A stretch of 64,000 bases of DNA, taken from NCBI RefSeq assembly GCF_963678635.1, contig NC_087070.1, positions 38,142,600 through 38,206,599 of the forward strand, read 5' to 3'. The position numbers were made by a program, and so were the translations under genes. The DNA is from Symsagittifera roscoffensis (taxonomy: Eukaryota; Xenacoelomorpha; Acoela; Convolutidae). Shown piece by piece: positions 46,608-58,400 of this stretch (positions within the stretch are counted from its first letter, which is position 1; each line of letters begins with the position of its first letter). The notes under the pieces were generated by a model that saw only the letters and a program-made list of their open reading frames with translations, had not been told where the DNA came from and made no database searches.

Positions 46608-46984
46608 TCTGCATGCAGTAGCGGATTTTTTTTTGGGGGGGGGGGGGGCGGATGCCTCCGCCTTCTCAGGGATTCCACCACCTGTCGACCCAAAGGGTCT
46701 CCCCTTTGTGCTATTTTGAGATATTCATTTTTGGCGGACTGACCTTAAAATTGTATTATACTAATTTTGAGGGGGGAGCACGCGCCGAAAAAACGCGATT
46801 TTTTGGTCGAAATTTTCCAAAAGTGCCAAAAACGCCTTTTTTCAAAAATTTGCCTGGGGCGCTGAAAATTTGGTCTAATTAGGGTCTCTGTAATGGTTTG
46901 GGAGAGCTCAGAAAATCAATTTGGTCGACCTAAAAAAAAGTCCGCCCCCCTTGAGAAATTCTTAGATCCGCGCCTGTCTGCATG
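46608..46984. mobile_element. Complete hAT-type MITE with 8-bp target duplication, second copy
   Basis: The element is 46616-46976 (361 bp). It begins CAGTAGCGGAT and ends AGATCCGCGCCTG, and is flanked by TCTGCATG on both sides (46608-46615 and 46977-46984). It shares the order of landmarks with 44223-44598 ('cagggattc', 'gacccaaagggtc', 'tttgtgctattttga', 'cttgagaaa.tcttag'). A run of about 15 G lies near its left end. Confidence 0.92.
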
Positions 46985-49887
46985 TGAAAGGCCTAACTCT
47001 GTATCTGTATACACCCTCGACAAAATTATTGAAAAATCATCCATCATTTCCCTCCATTTTTCCTAGCGTTGATTAGCGTCTAAAAGAGTAGTTAATTGTT
47101 GAACAGGAAATAACTGTCTGTACCAAATTTGCTTTTCCTATTTCCCTTCCTACTCCAAATTGAACTCAGAGACTATTTAATCAGTTGAACTAATTGAATA
47201 GGATGTTCACGCTCAGCAAAGTATCATCAACAAGAGTACTTTTAAAACGTTTTCACGTTCCGAAAGCGGAGAAACAAAAAACCCACTGAATATCGTGCCT
47301 AAATTCGATTCATTATATTAGAAATATTTGGCGAAAAAAGCACCATTAGACCGAAAAACAAAACAAGCAATTTCCATTGCTTGTAACTGTAAGCAATTAG
47401 TTAATTGCTTAAAAACAACAGTCTCTCAGTTGAAATTACTCGAAAAAGGTTTTCTGTACCTCGATATGTATTCAAAACTTCCTTTAAGTCAGTTTTTTTT
47501 CCAAAAAACGTAGAAGAAAGACAAATAGACAAGCGTAACCAAAATTTGTGGACGACAAACTTCGGATAACTTGATTAAGAAAATCGAATAGTTAACAGCT
47601 CTTTCAATTTCGAAAACTTTTCATGATTGACACTATTCTGAAATAAATTTTTAAGATTCATTTTTTTTTGTGCCATTTGCCCATTTTGCTATTGAAGTCG
47701 ATAAGGAGTCACTCAAAAAAATGAAACACAGGCGAAGCTGGACTTTGCAAACAAGCGAAAAAAACGCAAATTGTCTTTAAAAAGGTAAAGAGAAAACATG
47801 GATGAATTTTAAAATTAAGTCTTCTACAGGTACCGAGCCTGAAGCCTGATTTTCGACTACGCGTGCCCTACACAAGGGTGCCACTGAAAGAACCGAAACA
47901 CTATCCACCAATAAAGCGGAGAACACATCAAACTGCCAACACAGTGCAGCAAAACTACCACCAAAATTAGCACGGTTAAATGCAAAGTAGCTGGGAAGAA
48001 AAAGCTGATTGCAAAAAATGTTGTTTTTTTGTCTCATGATGTTCAATTTGAGAACACTTCCTGCAATACAATCGCTTATGTAAAGTATAAAATCAGAAAC
48101 GTTTAGCGACAGGCCACAAAGCCAACAAAACTTGCGTTAATCCCGTTCGGCCCAAAAAATTTGTTGATATGAAAACAATGTTCCAATTCAAAGGATGCAA
48201 AAATAAAGCCACAAAGCCGATAGAACATAAAGCGAAACCATTTGGGCCGACTAAAATTTTGAAGGGAAAAACAAAAAAGAACATATACAAAATCAGGGCT
48301 AGTATTTTTTGAAAATTACAGAGTTGACCATAAACACTTGCCACAACAAAAAAATTTGTTTACAGCTGAAAAAAGTCTGTTATGTGTCAAACACGATGTG
48401 TCAAATCCGTGATGTGTCAAATGATAGGCAAAAAATTTATTAGAACAATGTTTCAAGTTGGCAGTCCCATGCGTAGTCGTTACCTCCTGGCCTAGTGTGC
48501 CGGAAAAGCCGAGAAATTTGATTTTTTTAAATTAACCAAGCTATCAAACGGGTCAGGAGATTTCATTTTGTTATTTTGACAAAGAAACTGTATTCTGTTA
48601 TGATGACGCTAAATTAATTTGATAACGCTTGCTAATTACAACCGTAATTGAGAAGTACAAATTATAAAAATTGAAAAAATCCAAAAATGTCCGTTAATTT
48701 CTTGTTTATTTTTAAGTAAAAGACAAATAGAATACATCAGGTAAAAACTGCAGAAAGAAAAGTAAAAACTGTTAAAATCAGGTGAAATATATTGTGGAAG
48801 TAAATGACTGTAGTTAATTCATCTAAAAAACAGAAAAATTTAGGCCATTTGTTTCGACACTGAGAAACCTTTGGAATCCAAATCACGACTGAAAGGTATT
48901 CACTACCCTTGATCCCTATGATACTACCCTTGATCACTAAAAAAAACTTCCCTTGAATTATTCAAAATCCAAAAAAAAACACCCTATGCCATAGTTCCTA
49001 GACGACAAATCATTTTCCGAAACAACACAAAAATCGAACGCAGAGAAAGACAATTTTACCCAGCACTTGTGGAGTACTAGTTGACTGAATCAACTTTATG
49101 AACTAAAAAAAAAAACGTTTCTTTTTCATTATATATACTTTTCATTGACTTTGCATACTAACTAATTGTGGTAAAGTCAGGAGCTAGTGTTTCATTTTTT
49201 TTTGATGATCCGATAATACGAGTTTTGGGGAAAAAATTAACAATTGAGAGTGGCGTGGGTGAGATGGAGCCTTAAATACAAATTTGCGCCCTAAAGCGGT
49301 TTTTTAACTTAAAAACTGCAATATCAGCTGTCACTTTACCAAAAATAAGTTAAAATGTTCCCTTTTCTTTTATTTGAATTTCTAATGTAAATTTATTAAT
49401 GAGGAGCAGTAGTGTGCGGAAAATTTTTTAGAGGGGCGGTTTTTAAAAAAACGTTTTTTTAGGTCGACCGAATTGACTTTCCGAGTTCCCCTGAAACCCT
49501 ATTTGGCCCAAATTGCAGTGTTGAACGCAAATAATCAACAACGGCAGAAAAAATCAATTCCAAAATTTGAATAACAAACAAAAAAATTAAAGTTTCCGAC
49601 AACGAAATGATGCCTACCAGAAAGCCAATTTTTTATTTAAAATTCGAGAAAAACTATTCTTTTCTTTACCATTACCGAAAATCGGATGCTGAAAAGTTCC
49701 TTTCGAGTTAAATATCAGCACTGTAACAGAAAGGAAACTTTTCTTTTTAGATGCATACTGATATACAAATACGAAGTTTCGCTCAACTTGCGATACAAAA
49801 AAAAAGCAGCATTGTAAGCTAGCTGAATGACATAACTACAGCTGTAAAAAAATTCATACCTTTGCCTCAATTCGAGGAAAACCGTGT

Positions 49888-49997
49888 CTGTACAAAACAG
49901 TCCCATACAAAAGAGTCCAATACAAAACAGTCCGGAAAAGTATGAAAATGAACTAAAAACAGTCCGATACAAAACAGCCCGAAAAACAGTCCCAAGT
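49888..49997 (+). repeat. Irregular tandem array of ACAAAACAGTCC
   Basis: About seven units of the type TACAAAACAGTCC occur in 110 bp with spacers of varied length. ORFs across it are a by-product. Confidence 0.7.
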
Positions 49998-50141
49998 AAT
50001 AATTGTTTTAACAAGCCGGCAAGCCGAGAATTGTCCTTTGTTCAACAAACATAATGAACAAAATAGTGACCGCCGCGTCGCGCCAACGTTTTGAGCTTGC
50101 CAACAGAGGGTAGGATTTAATACGAAATTTAGAGCCGGTTA

Positions 50142-50158
50142 TCGCCGCGAAGCGGCGA
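50142..50158. other. GC-rich hairpin in AT-rich intron
   Basis: TCGCCGC-GAA-GCGGCGA is a perfect 7-bp stem with a 3-nt loop, inside about 110 bp of unusually CpG-rich sequence (about 50065-50175). The loop and flanks recall the GCGAAGC core of R1. Confidence 0.6.
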
Positions 50159-50327
50159 CGCGTGCACCGGCGACCTTAAACCGGACTGTTTTTTTCTCCA
50201 TTACATGAACCGAGGAAAACATTTCACTAAACTTAATCACTATTGTTAATCAAGCATTCAGAAAATTTAATCGAGGAACAACTAGGTGACAGTTTTGTTT
50301 TAGATAATTTTTTTTGCAAAAAAAACA

Positions 50328-50400
50328 GGCCATGGCTGGATTCAAACTCAAGACCTTTGTTTTCCAAGGTATTGACATTACCGCTAGGCCAAATGCTTCA
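50328..50400 (-). repeat. tRNA-like SINE head
   Basis: On the minus strand the A-box-like TGGCCTAGCGGTAATG and the B-box-like GAGTTTGAATCC stand at pol III spacing. It lacks the neat acceptor pairing of a functional tRNA. Confidence 0.5.
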
Positions 50401-51037
50401 AAGAAGCCGTGAGGACATTTAATTCAAAATAAAGAAAACATCGAAATAATTCAATGTTCCGAATTGATAAAGCTTTTCAATAGCAAGCTTAAAAAATAGT
50501 ATTTTTAAGATGTATTTTTAGAGGGTTTTGACCAAAAATGGCATTTAATGGCGCGCAATCCGTCTTGAATTTAGTGTATTGAAAAATTTCACAGTTGGTA
50601 AACCAAAAATGAATGTCGTAAATTGGTACCAAAGGGAGGAAAGACCCTTTGAAAAAAAATTTGTCAAACAAGAATTGAGCCAAACACCCGGCACGCTTTT
50701 TGCGTATTATTCTTCGCCGCTCTAAAATGGCAAGAAACGCTAAGTAATCAGACCATTATTTTTCGTCAGCCGGAAGCTCTTTTGAGAATGATTTGCAGGT
50801 CAAATCAAAAAACTTAAAAGCTTTCATATGATATATCTTCCGATTCAACCTGACTTATCTCAGTGGTACCTCGATCTCCGTAAAAAAACACCCGAATCCA
50901 AACAAAGTTCCTCCAGAACTTAGGTTGTCGTAACATTTACCTACTACATTGGAAAACTGTCAATAGGCCCCCTCGCGGTTACAAATCAAGGAAGCAATAT
51001 TCGGTATAGAAGATTAAGTATTAGAAAGGGAACTTAC

Positions 51038-51488
51038 GACATCCTTTTTCGTCCGACCAGTCATGAGGTCTGCAGTCTACAACTCCGTCACACACTTTCT
51101 CAGTGGGTACACACAAACAGTTCTCACACAGAAACCAGTCGGGGTCCGAACAGGGAAGACACTCCGAAGACGACGCAGCTCTAACCCCACCCCCCTTCTG
51201 GTTATAACCCACAAGTATAAATAACACTGTCAGTTGGAGTAATAATAACGATAACCAGTTCCAACAGGACTGCTTATGATGCACACGAATATTGTTCCGG
51301 ATATTACTTTTAGAAGAATTAATAGCGGATCCAAAGTACCTCTGGCCCGAGAACAAACGGAGATGATTCGATGGAGGTCTAATTTTTAATTTAGTTAAAA
51401 ATTTTCGTTTAGTTAAGCTGGTAAACGTGCCAAAATCGAGGTGAAAACGTTGTATGATTGCATCTATATGCTCCGAAAGCGCAGTCAT
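51038..51488 (-). CDS. LRP4-like: LRP4-like receptor, exon 1 (N-terminus and first LDLa)
   Basis: This exon encodes residues 1-150 and one base of the next codon; the donor is TGTC|GTAAGT. ATG 51488 is the only Met in the exon. About 75 mostly polar, basic residues precede a hydrophobic run (NWLSLLLLQLTVLFILVG, about 76-94), which must act as the signal sequence. Such a long leading stretch is unusual, and the true start could lie on another upstream exon. After it comes one LDLa module, with WFLCENCLCVPTEKVC, then VCDGVVDC and SDEKGC. The phase-1 junction to exon 2, 15.6 kb away, is in frame. The domain and the phase agreement link it to the gene, but RNA evidence would be needed for certainty across so long an intron. 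Confidence 0.82.
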
Positions 51489-53260
51489 GCTTTTTTTGCG
51501 TCATCTGAGCGTAAATAAATGATGAAGCATGACGTATCTTTTGCGTATTCTTTTGAGGCTCATTTTGAAGCAAGGCCTGCTATTCAAACAGATAATTTGA
51601 TTCAAAGAGGGTAATTTTGAACGTGGAAAAGGGAAAATGCATATATATCTTACACATTAATATGTTACTTTTCAGTGTAGTGTTGTTCGCAAACGGACTT
51701 TAAAGGTCGAATATTGAGACTACTCTATTTTGACCTGAAACAAGCTTGTTCCGCTCAAAAGTGGCTTGTCAATTGTCGCTGCGTTGTCGGCCATCGGTGT
51801 CAAAAATCAGTTGCAACATTTCTTGACCGTAGTTTGACCGACTTTTTGCTCATATTTAATATCTGAAATTGAAAATGGTCTTTACTTCAGGTCAGGTGTA
51901 TTAAACAAAAACTGAATAAACAACATGGCAAGGAAAGATTGAATGAAAGTAAGTGTGTTTGAAATGAAAACAAGCTGCTTGAATCGCTATACTGGTAGCA
52001 CTTGGTTCGAGTTGGAACTGAAATTACATTTTCACTAACAGACAGACAGAAAAGAGCTGAAAGCCTGAATAGCTTTACAACCGACCAGTGGACATGATTT
52101 GAAAAATCAGGGACTGTCATTGACAAACCGACTGCCTATGGTTGAAGCATGATCTATTAACAGCTTTCAGGGGAGGCATAAATGCTTCGAAACGGTTAAT
52201 TGGTTTTTATAACAAATTCAGTTTGCTGACACAAATAAATGAACAAAGCTAGGCAAGCAAATAGAGCGCAATTAAACATACACACCAGCGTGTTGTGAAG
52301 TGAACCTTTCTTTCGCAATTAACCCGAAAACGACGTCCAAAGCACCCCCACCCGAATAACAAACCACATTTTGCACCAACATCACACACGAGCGACCATT
52401 ATGTTTGAGTTTGTCATGTATTGCGATTGAATGCGCAATCGAAGCCTTTGTTTAGTCTAATTAACAACATTCTTTGACGCCATTTGAGCTGCTTAGTCAA
52501 ATAACCATTGCTTTTCAACTCGGCCCAGTTCACTTATCATCACTAAATTCAAAAATACGAATCCGAAAATACAAAACCTGTTGGGTTTTTACTATCACAA
52601 TCAAATACACTAAACATTCAACAAAGGACAAAACACGATGTTTGTTAGAAAGCTACAAAGCATCGCTGCAGCACATTCGGTGCATTCTTTGAGCCTGAAC
52701 CGAGATTTTTTCTTTTTTGAAACAAAAATTATTTCTCTGACCAAAAATTTTCCATTTGAGTATGTCCCTGCAAATGGATGGCTCAAAACTATGATAATGA
52801 ACACTGAGGCAAAAAAAATGCCATAAAATGAAGAACAATCAGAACTAGTTCAACTTCATCAAGGAAAAACTGTTTTTCACGTCAAAGGAGGTTGAAATCA
52901 GCAAAATCCAAGCTGCGTAATCTATAGACATATTCCATCTCTTGAATTGATACACAATCGGTATTTAAAAAATTGCACTTTATGCAAATTAATAGCTGGT
53001 TTAAAAAATAGCCGGTGCCGCTATCTGTGCAAGTATCACAGAAGTGGCTATCACAGTTAAACGGCAAAACTTTGAAAAAAGAAACTGCTTCGTATTTAGT
53101 TTATTTTTATGAAGGCGCATAGGAAGGAAAGGATGAATTGAAGCTTCACGGTCTAATTATCAATATCTTAATTGACCTATAATGGTGATATTTTTTCTTT
53201 AATTTCAGTCATTTTAGATTTTTTTTAAATGTCGCCGGCGGCGTAGGAATTCTCGATTAG
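51489..53260 (-). other. Upstream flank of the LRP4-like gene
   Basis: This should hold the promoter and any 5' untranslated exon. I find no convincing TATA box or initiator by eye. Few repeats are visible, and the ORFs (60-80 codons) have no support. Confidence 0.4.
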
Positions 53261-53271
53261 TGTACTTGAGC

Positions 53272-53450
53272 GGGATCTTGTTAAATATCCCCCCCCCCCC
53301 CCAAGGTACCTTGTAACGAATCTCTCCCGCACAACCCTCATAAAGAAAAAATTGAACAGTTAAGCGTATACGAATTTTGTACCTTGTTAACTATTTCCCT
53401 CCCTATTGCAATAGGAGGGGGGGGGGGGAGGGGAATGTTAACAAGATCCC
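53272..53450. mobile_element. Small MITE-like element with 13-bp inverted ends
   Basis: It begins GGGATCTTGTTAA and ends TTAACAAGATCCC, an exact inverted pair. Next to each end is a homopolymer run, about 14 C on the left and about 12 G on the right, so the inverted arms are longer than 13 bp in effect. TTGA occurs on both sides (two bases away on the left) and may be a target duplication. Confidence 0.75.
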
Positions 53451-55230
53451 TTGATTGTTACAGCAGAGCTAAGAAAATCACTTTGTCTAATTTAAAAAAA
53501 TCGATACATTCACTTATCCAGGTGAACGAGTTTAAATGTTTTACCTGTTTTTTACCCAAAAATAGCCTAATCAAGATTTTTTAAATTCTCACTTAGCATA
53601 CCAAGAAGAATTTTTCTGTCTATTTCTTCACATGATGCAGGCAATGATGATAAAAATAATAATACCGCATTTTGTGTAGAAAAAGTGATGAGTACAAACT
53701 TCTTTTCAAAATACCATCACGAAAAGGACGTAATCAAATGGGAATCTGAAGGTGTATGCACAGCACAAACTTCTACACACTTCAGGAAATAAACAATGGG
53801 AATTCATGTAATTTCGAACCAATAATTTTCTGATCAAAAGAGATAATGAAGTAAAAAAAAAAGATAACAGAGGTAAAATTCATAACATATATTTAAAATC
53901 AGATGAATAGTTGAATAAATAAATGATTGAAACAGATCATTTTAGAAAGAGCTTTAAAAGGAAGTTCAACAATAACTATTCAGTATGACTAAAGAAACAA
54001 AGCAGACACTTTGGCCCAATTTAACAGTCGATTCATTTCAATCATAAAGCACTAGTACCCCAATAGAAGGAATGCAAAAAGAAAACTACGATTTAGCTCA
54101 TCTCTTTTAAAATTTACGCTAAAATATTTTGTAGTGAACAAAATATATACTCCAAGTCATTAGATCAATAAATTAAGGAATAGCACTAATTTGTTCATCT
54201 TCCGATAAAATGGACAGAGGCGAAGCGGCGCTTCGCACCACTTGCGATACAAAACCAAAAAGCCGCTACAAAACCAGATCTATCAAAACTAATCAGGTTA
54301 GTTTTGAAACTCAAACATGTCAAGACATGAAAATCGCATCGAAAAAAATCCCCAAGCGGTAACAAAGCCGAAAAAACCTAAGTAGAAACCCTTCAAGCCG
54401 AAAAAAATCAACGAGACTTTAGACTTAAAAAAAAGTTAACAATTCCCCCTCACCCTCAAAACACACACAAACGTATTTGAACGCGCCAAATGAAACAATA
54501 TGAGGCCATCAAGCCGATATAATATAGTTCAAAACCTATTCACCCGAAGAAAACGGAAACAAAAAAAACCACAAGAGCCGAAAAAATATAAAAAATATAA
54601 ATCAAGTCATTCTCACTCAAATCACACACACAAACTCAAATGTTTCTCACTCGTCAAAAGACGCAATATGAGGCCATTAAGCCGATATAATAAAGGCCGA
54701 AACCTATCAAGCCGAAAAAAAACAACACTTCTATTAAAATTTTTACTAATTTATGCGATCCAGAAAGTGCAATTTTTTCGCTTGTTGAAAGACGCAATTT
54801 AAGGCCATTAAACCGATACAAAATAGGCCAACCTATCATGCAAATAAAAGAAAAAAAGCCGGTAAAAATTGTCATGAAAAACTTGAACGAAAAATTAGGC
54901 CACTAAGCCGATAAAGTATGAGCCGAAATCATTTGAGCACAATAGTTTTTAAGCAAAAAAAACGAAAGGAAATATACGAAATTACAAACAGCAGAATGAA
55001 ATCAAAGCTCTACAAGCAATTACACGGTAAACTGCGTCCAGCGAAAAAAAAACAATAAAACGATGTGGCAACTAAGCCGATAAAATATAAGCCAAATAAT
55101 AAGCCTTAAATTAAAGATTTCTAACTTTGACCCTTTTGTTAACAAAGTTATTTATGGAAAAATGTCTAGTAGTCGATTGCAATGCCTTTGCTTATCGCAA
55201 GGGTGAAGATACATTTATAATATCCGACTA
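53451..55230. other. Gene-free stretch with 'aagccga' clusters
   Basis: From about 54360 to 55085 the motif AAGCCGA (or ACCGATA) followed by an A/T-rich run recurs about ten times on the plus strand, in phrases such as 'aggccattaagccgatataa' and 'cctatcaagccgaaaaaa'. An R1 palindrome at 54214 precedes them. The 100-codon ORF at 54500-54802 lies within this repeat. The stretch 53460-54210 is AT-rich with nothing recognised. Confidence 0.55.
54214..54256. repeat. Palindromic repeat R1, best copy
   Basis: ACAGAGGCGAAGCGGCGCTT then CGCACCACTTGCGATACAA. The core GCGAAGCGGCGCTTCGC is a near-perfect palindrome. Confidence 0.7.
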
Positions 55231-55417
55231 ATCTATGGAGATGTCGCTCCTCCTTAAAAACTTCCCAAAAATTAATTGATCTTAAATTAATTACGTTTTA
55301 GCGTTTAAATGTTTTGAAGTCGCTTTAATGGTTTTAAAACAATCAAACGTTAGAAAGAAATAGTTTTTAGAACAAATAATTTTGGGAGGCTTTAGGGGAA
55401 ACGACATCTCCATAGAT
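55231..55417. mobile_element. MITE with about 45-bp inverted ends
   Basis: The left arm starts ATCTATGGAGATGTCG and the right end is its exact inverse for 16 bp. Similarity continues to about 45 bp ('cttcccaaaaatta' against 'cctcccaaaattat'). The middle is about 100 bp of AT-rich DNA. It sits just after the 'cgcaagggtgaa' stem of a dispersed repeat. I see no convincing target duplication. Confidence 0.85.
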
Positions 55418-58400
55418 CAATCGCGATATCATTAAAATATCTTAAATTTTATTCGAAGATGAGCTGCAAGTTAGCGTTGTTTTATAAATTACTGATCTAG
55501 GATAAAACACTTACCTTGCCTCTTTACTTTACTGATAATCTAAAAAAAAACGATTTCCTGGGAGACAAATGATGGTTTAACGAATCATTAATTTGTGAAA
55601 TAACCAGAAGCGAAATGAAGAAGATTTGGATGATCCAAATCCATCTTTGTTGAAAGAAAAAGAACAAAGAAGGGACGACATTGCTATCTGGTTTCGATAG
55701 AAAAGAGCACTTTACTTTTTCGGCGTGAGCGTAGCATAACTGCTACAAAGACCGTTTGTTAGAGAGAGAGCCTTGATAGCTAATTCCCATCCTTTTAAGT
55801 GTCTCCTGTGCTGCTTTTATTTTCCCACTGTTCTTCTGGTCGACTTGCTGTGCACTTCCACAGAGGTTTTTAGCCAGGCGGAAAAATTTGAAGCGATTCA
55901 GGTCTCCCATTTCAGTCATAACCCGTACCATATAACATCACAAAATGGCACGCTCAAAAATGGGTGGCAATATCCATATAGTGGTAATAACACAGAACGT
56001 AACTGTCACGGATTATAAAAAATAGAAATAAAACGGGATAGGGATAGACTTACGTGAGCCACTAGATTGGATCTCTAGTCGCTTGTGATACGGGTGGTAA
56101 TGCGGTGGTTCAGACGGCAGAATAATTGAGCAAAGAATCCAGTCTGCAAATTGGGGTAATACAATCACAAATAATCAAGGAACCAAAACGCCTTAAAGTC
56201 AGGCGACCAATCAGGTATCGGTAAGGAAATAAACGGAAGTCATTGGGCTGCGTAGTTGTTGGGACTTATAAGGAGTTAAACGCAGGTATGACGCTTAAAT
56301 GGTGCTTAAAAGATTAAGATCAAGCAAATGGTCTTAAAGAGCCGAAGGCAGACTTGATCAACGGGTGTGGGCGAAGATATTTAATTGAATTTCAGAGAAG
56401 AGATAATATCCACCAACACAGAAGCCTTAAGCAATAAAATCAGATTTGCTGAAACGCCTAATGCACTAAAATCAGAAGATATGGTTAGGAAAATTTGCAA
56501 TTGTCAAAATAAAAGAGCTATTCCTAATCAAATAATCACCACAGTTCCCATGATCAAACAAGCAACTTAGCTCATTTAAGTTCCGCCGAAGACAACCGAC
56601 TATTTTAGGATTTATGAAAGGTAAAGCAGTTTAATATTTAGTGATAATAATTCAGCAGCGAAATATATCAGTTCTAGCTGTGAACAAAATAAGGAAGCTT
56701 GCTGAAGGTCAATGTCAACAGAGCACCAGTTTAACAAGGATAACCGGTTGCTTGGCAAATCGCACAGAAATATGCGACCATATAAATGAAAAAAAAACAT
56801 TTTTCATTTGAAAAAATGAAATTTTGTTCGCTCGGCTATTTTATAATTTGTTTCAATTTTTTCCCTGTCTTTTAAGGTTTTTTTGATGGTACAAAGGCTC
56901 AAAACCTTTTGATGGTACAATTTTTTTATGGTACAAATCGCTTTGGTACCATTTTTTGATTGTACAAATCGCTTTATTTGCTAGAAATTAGACCAATAAT
57001 CAGAAAAATTGATTTTGCTGATTATTGGTGGTTTTCCGAATAATCAGAAAGCTCGTTTTTCTCTGCACTGCGGTATATCTTTTTTGGAAATTATTTAATA
57101 GGGTTCGAATCACGACGTTAAGGGCTTCAATTTTTCACTCGATCCCTACCGACGATTTTTTCTGGTACCTGATTTTGCTAGGAAAACAAAAAAAGAAAAA
57201 TATTTTGAGTGCTCGGAACATCTAGTTTTTCACTTGAGTTGTGGACACATTTCAAACTTACACAGAGGTGAAGCAGAGCTTAGCAACACTTGAAATGCAA
57301 CAAAAATATTGAGTTACAAGAAAGCGAATAGAAAATGAAATGGATGCGAAATTTTCGACTACCGTGCGGTAATGAAGCAAAAAAAATCTGGCTGATCACC
57401 TGTAGAGCCGAAAAAAGCTGCTTTCATTACAAACTTTTCATCAATAAAGTTTCACGCGGCATGAACAACTTTATTACTCGGTTTATTCTTGAAAGAATTG
57501 ACTTCGATGCAAAACTTAGTGCAGTTGAGGAAAAGTGGCAATTTTAGACCCGGATTGCATTGGTAAGTCATTGAAACCAAATATTGATAGTTTCAAAGAG
57601 GGTTGCTCTGATCATTTGCTTTTGGTCTATGAAAACGTTCTATTGAAATTTGAAGGAAATGTTATCCAAAATAGACAGTGAAAATAGACATTTTAGAGAG
57701 TAATCCTGAATTTGAGATCAATTTCGTCCACTAGTGTAGCAAGGAATTTTTCAAGAATTTGAAAAAAAAACTGATAAAAAGATTTCAGTTAATAGATTTT
57801 TTGTGAACCATTCCTGCTTCTCTCCAAAAAATCAGGTTGTAACCACTTGTGTGGGGATGATGATTTGAGGTGAAAGATTTGAGAAAAGAAACAATCCAAA
57901 AAAATGATCAAATTCTAAAAAATTTGACGTTTTCTAAGTCATTAAAGTTTTTCAACTAATAAGGTGTAGCCGCTTCTACAATGAAGATTCCAGTACGCTG
58001 TTTTTTCGACAAACTCTTTATATCCAGATTTTAGAGGGTAGCTTTCGAGCGAAGTCAAAAACCTTCACAAAAGCCGTCAAAATGTCAGAAAACTGTTTCT
58101 TTTTGATGCCATAATTAGTTAAAATGATAAATGAGGGTATAGCCAAATGAGCGAATTCCATCAGTTTTATCCATTTAACTCTTAATACCAGATATGAAAG
58201 AGTAGTTTGAGAAAAAACCGGAAAAATTCCAATAAGACCAAATGTCAAAAAATGAAGTTTTTGTCGCAACCATCTTGTCTGTCAACAATATTGCTTAGCG
58301 GCTTATGCAAACGAGACTGTTACTACCTGTTCTTTTCAAAAAAATCTTAACCCCTGGTCTCGGGGAAAAAATCAAAAATAAAAGAAAATGAAACAAGCAA

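Larger units (their letters stand above)
46985..51037 (-). other. Intron 1, repeat-rich part D
   Basis: It contains a weak R1 (47727), a hAT-type fragment (about 49415-49510), a run of 'aaaacagtcc' units (49888-49997), a GC-rich hairpin (50142-50158) and a tRNA-like block (50328-50400). No exon is seen. Confidence 0.5.

Noticed and set aside
54500..54802. 100-codon plus-strand ORF
   Set aside because: It lies wholly in the AAGCCGA repeat cluster and encodes a Lys-rich low-complexity product.
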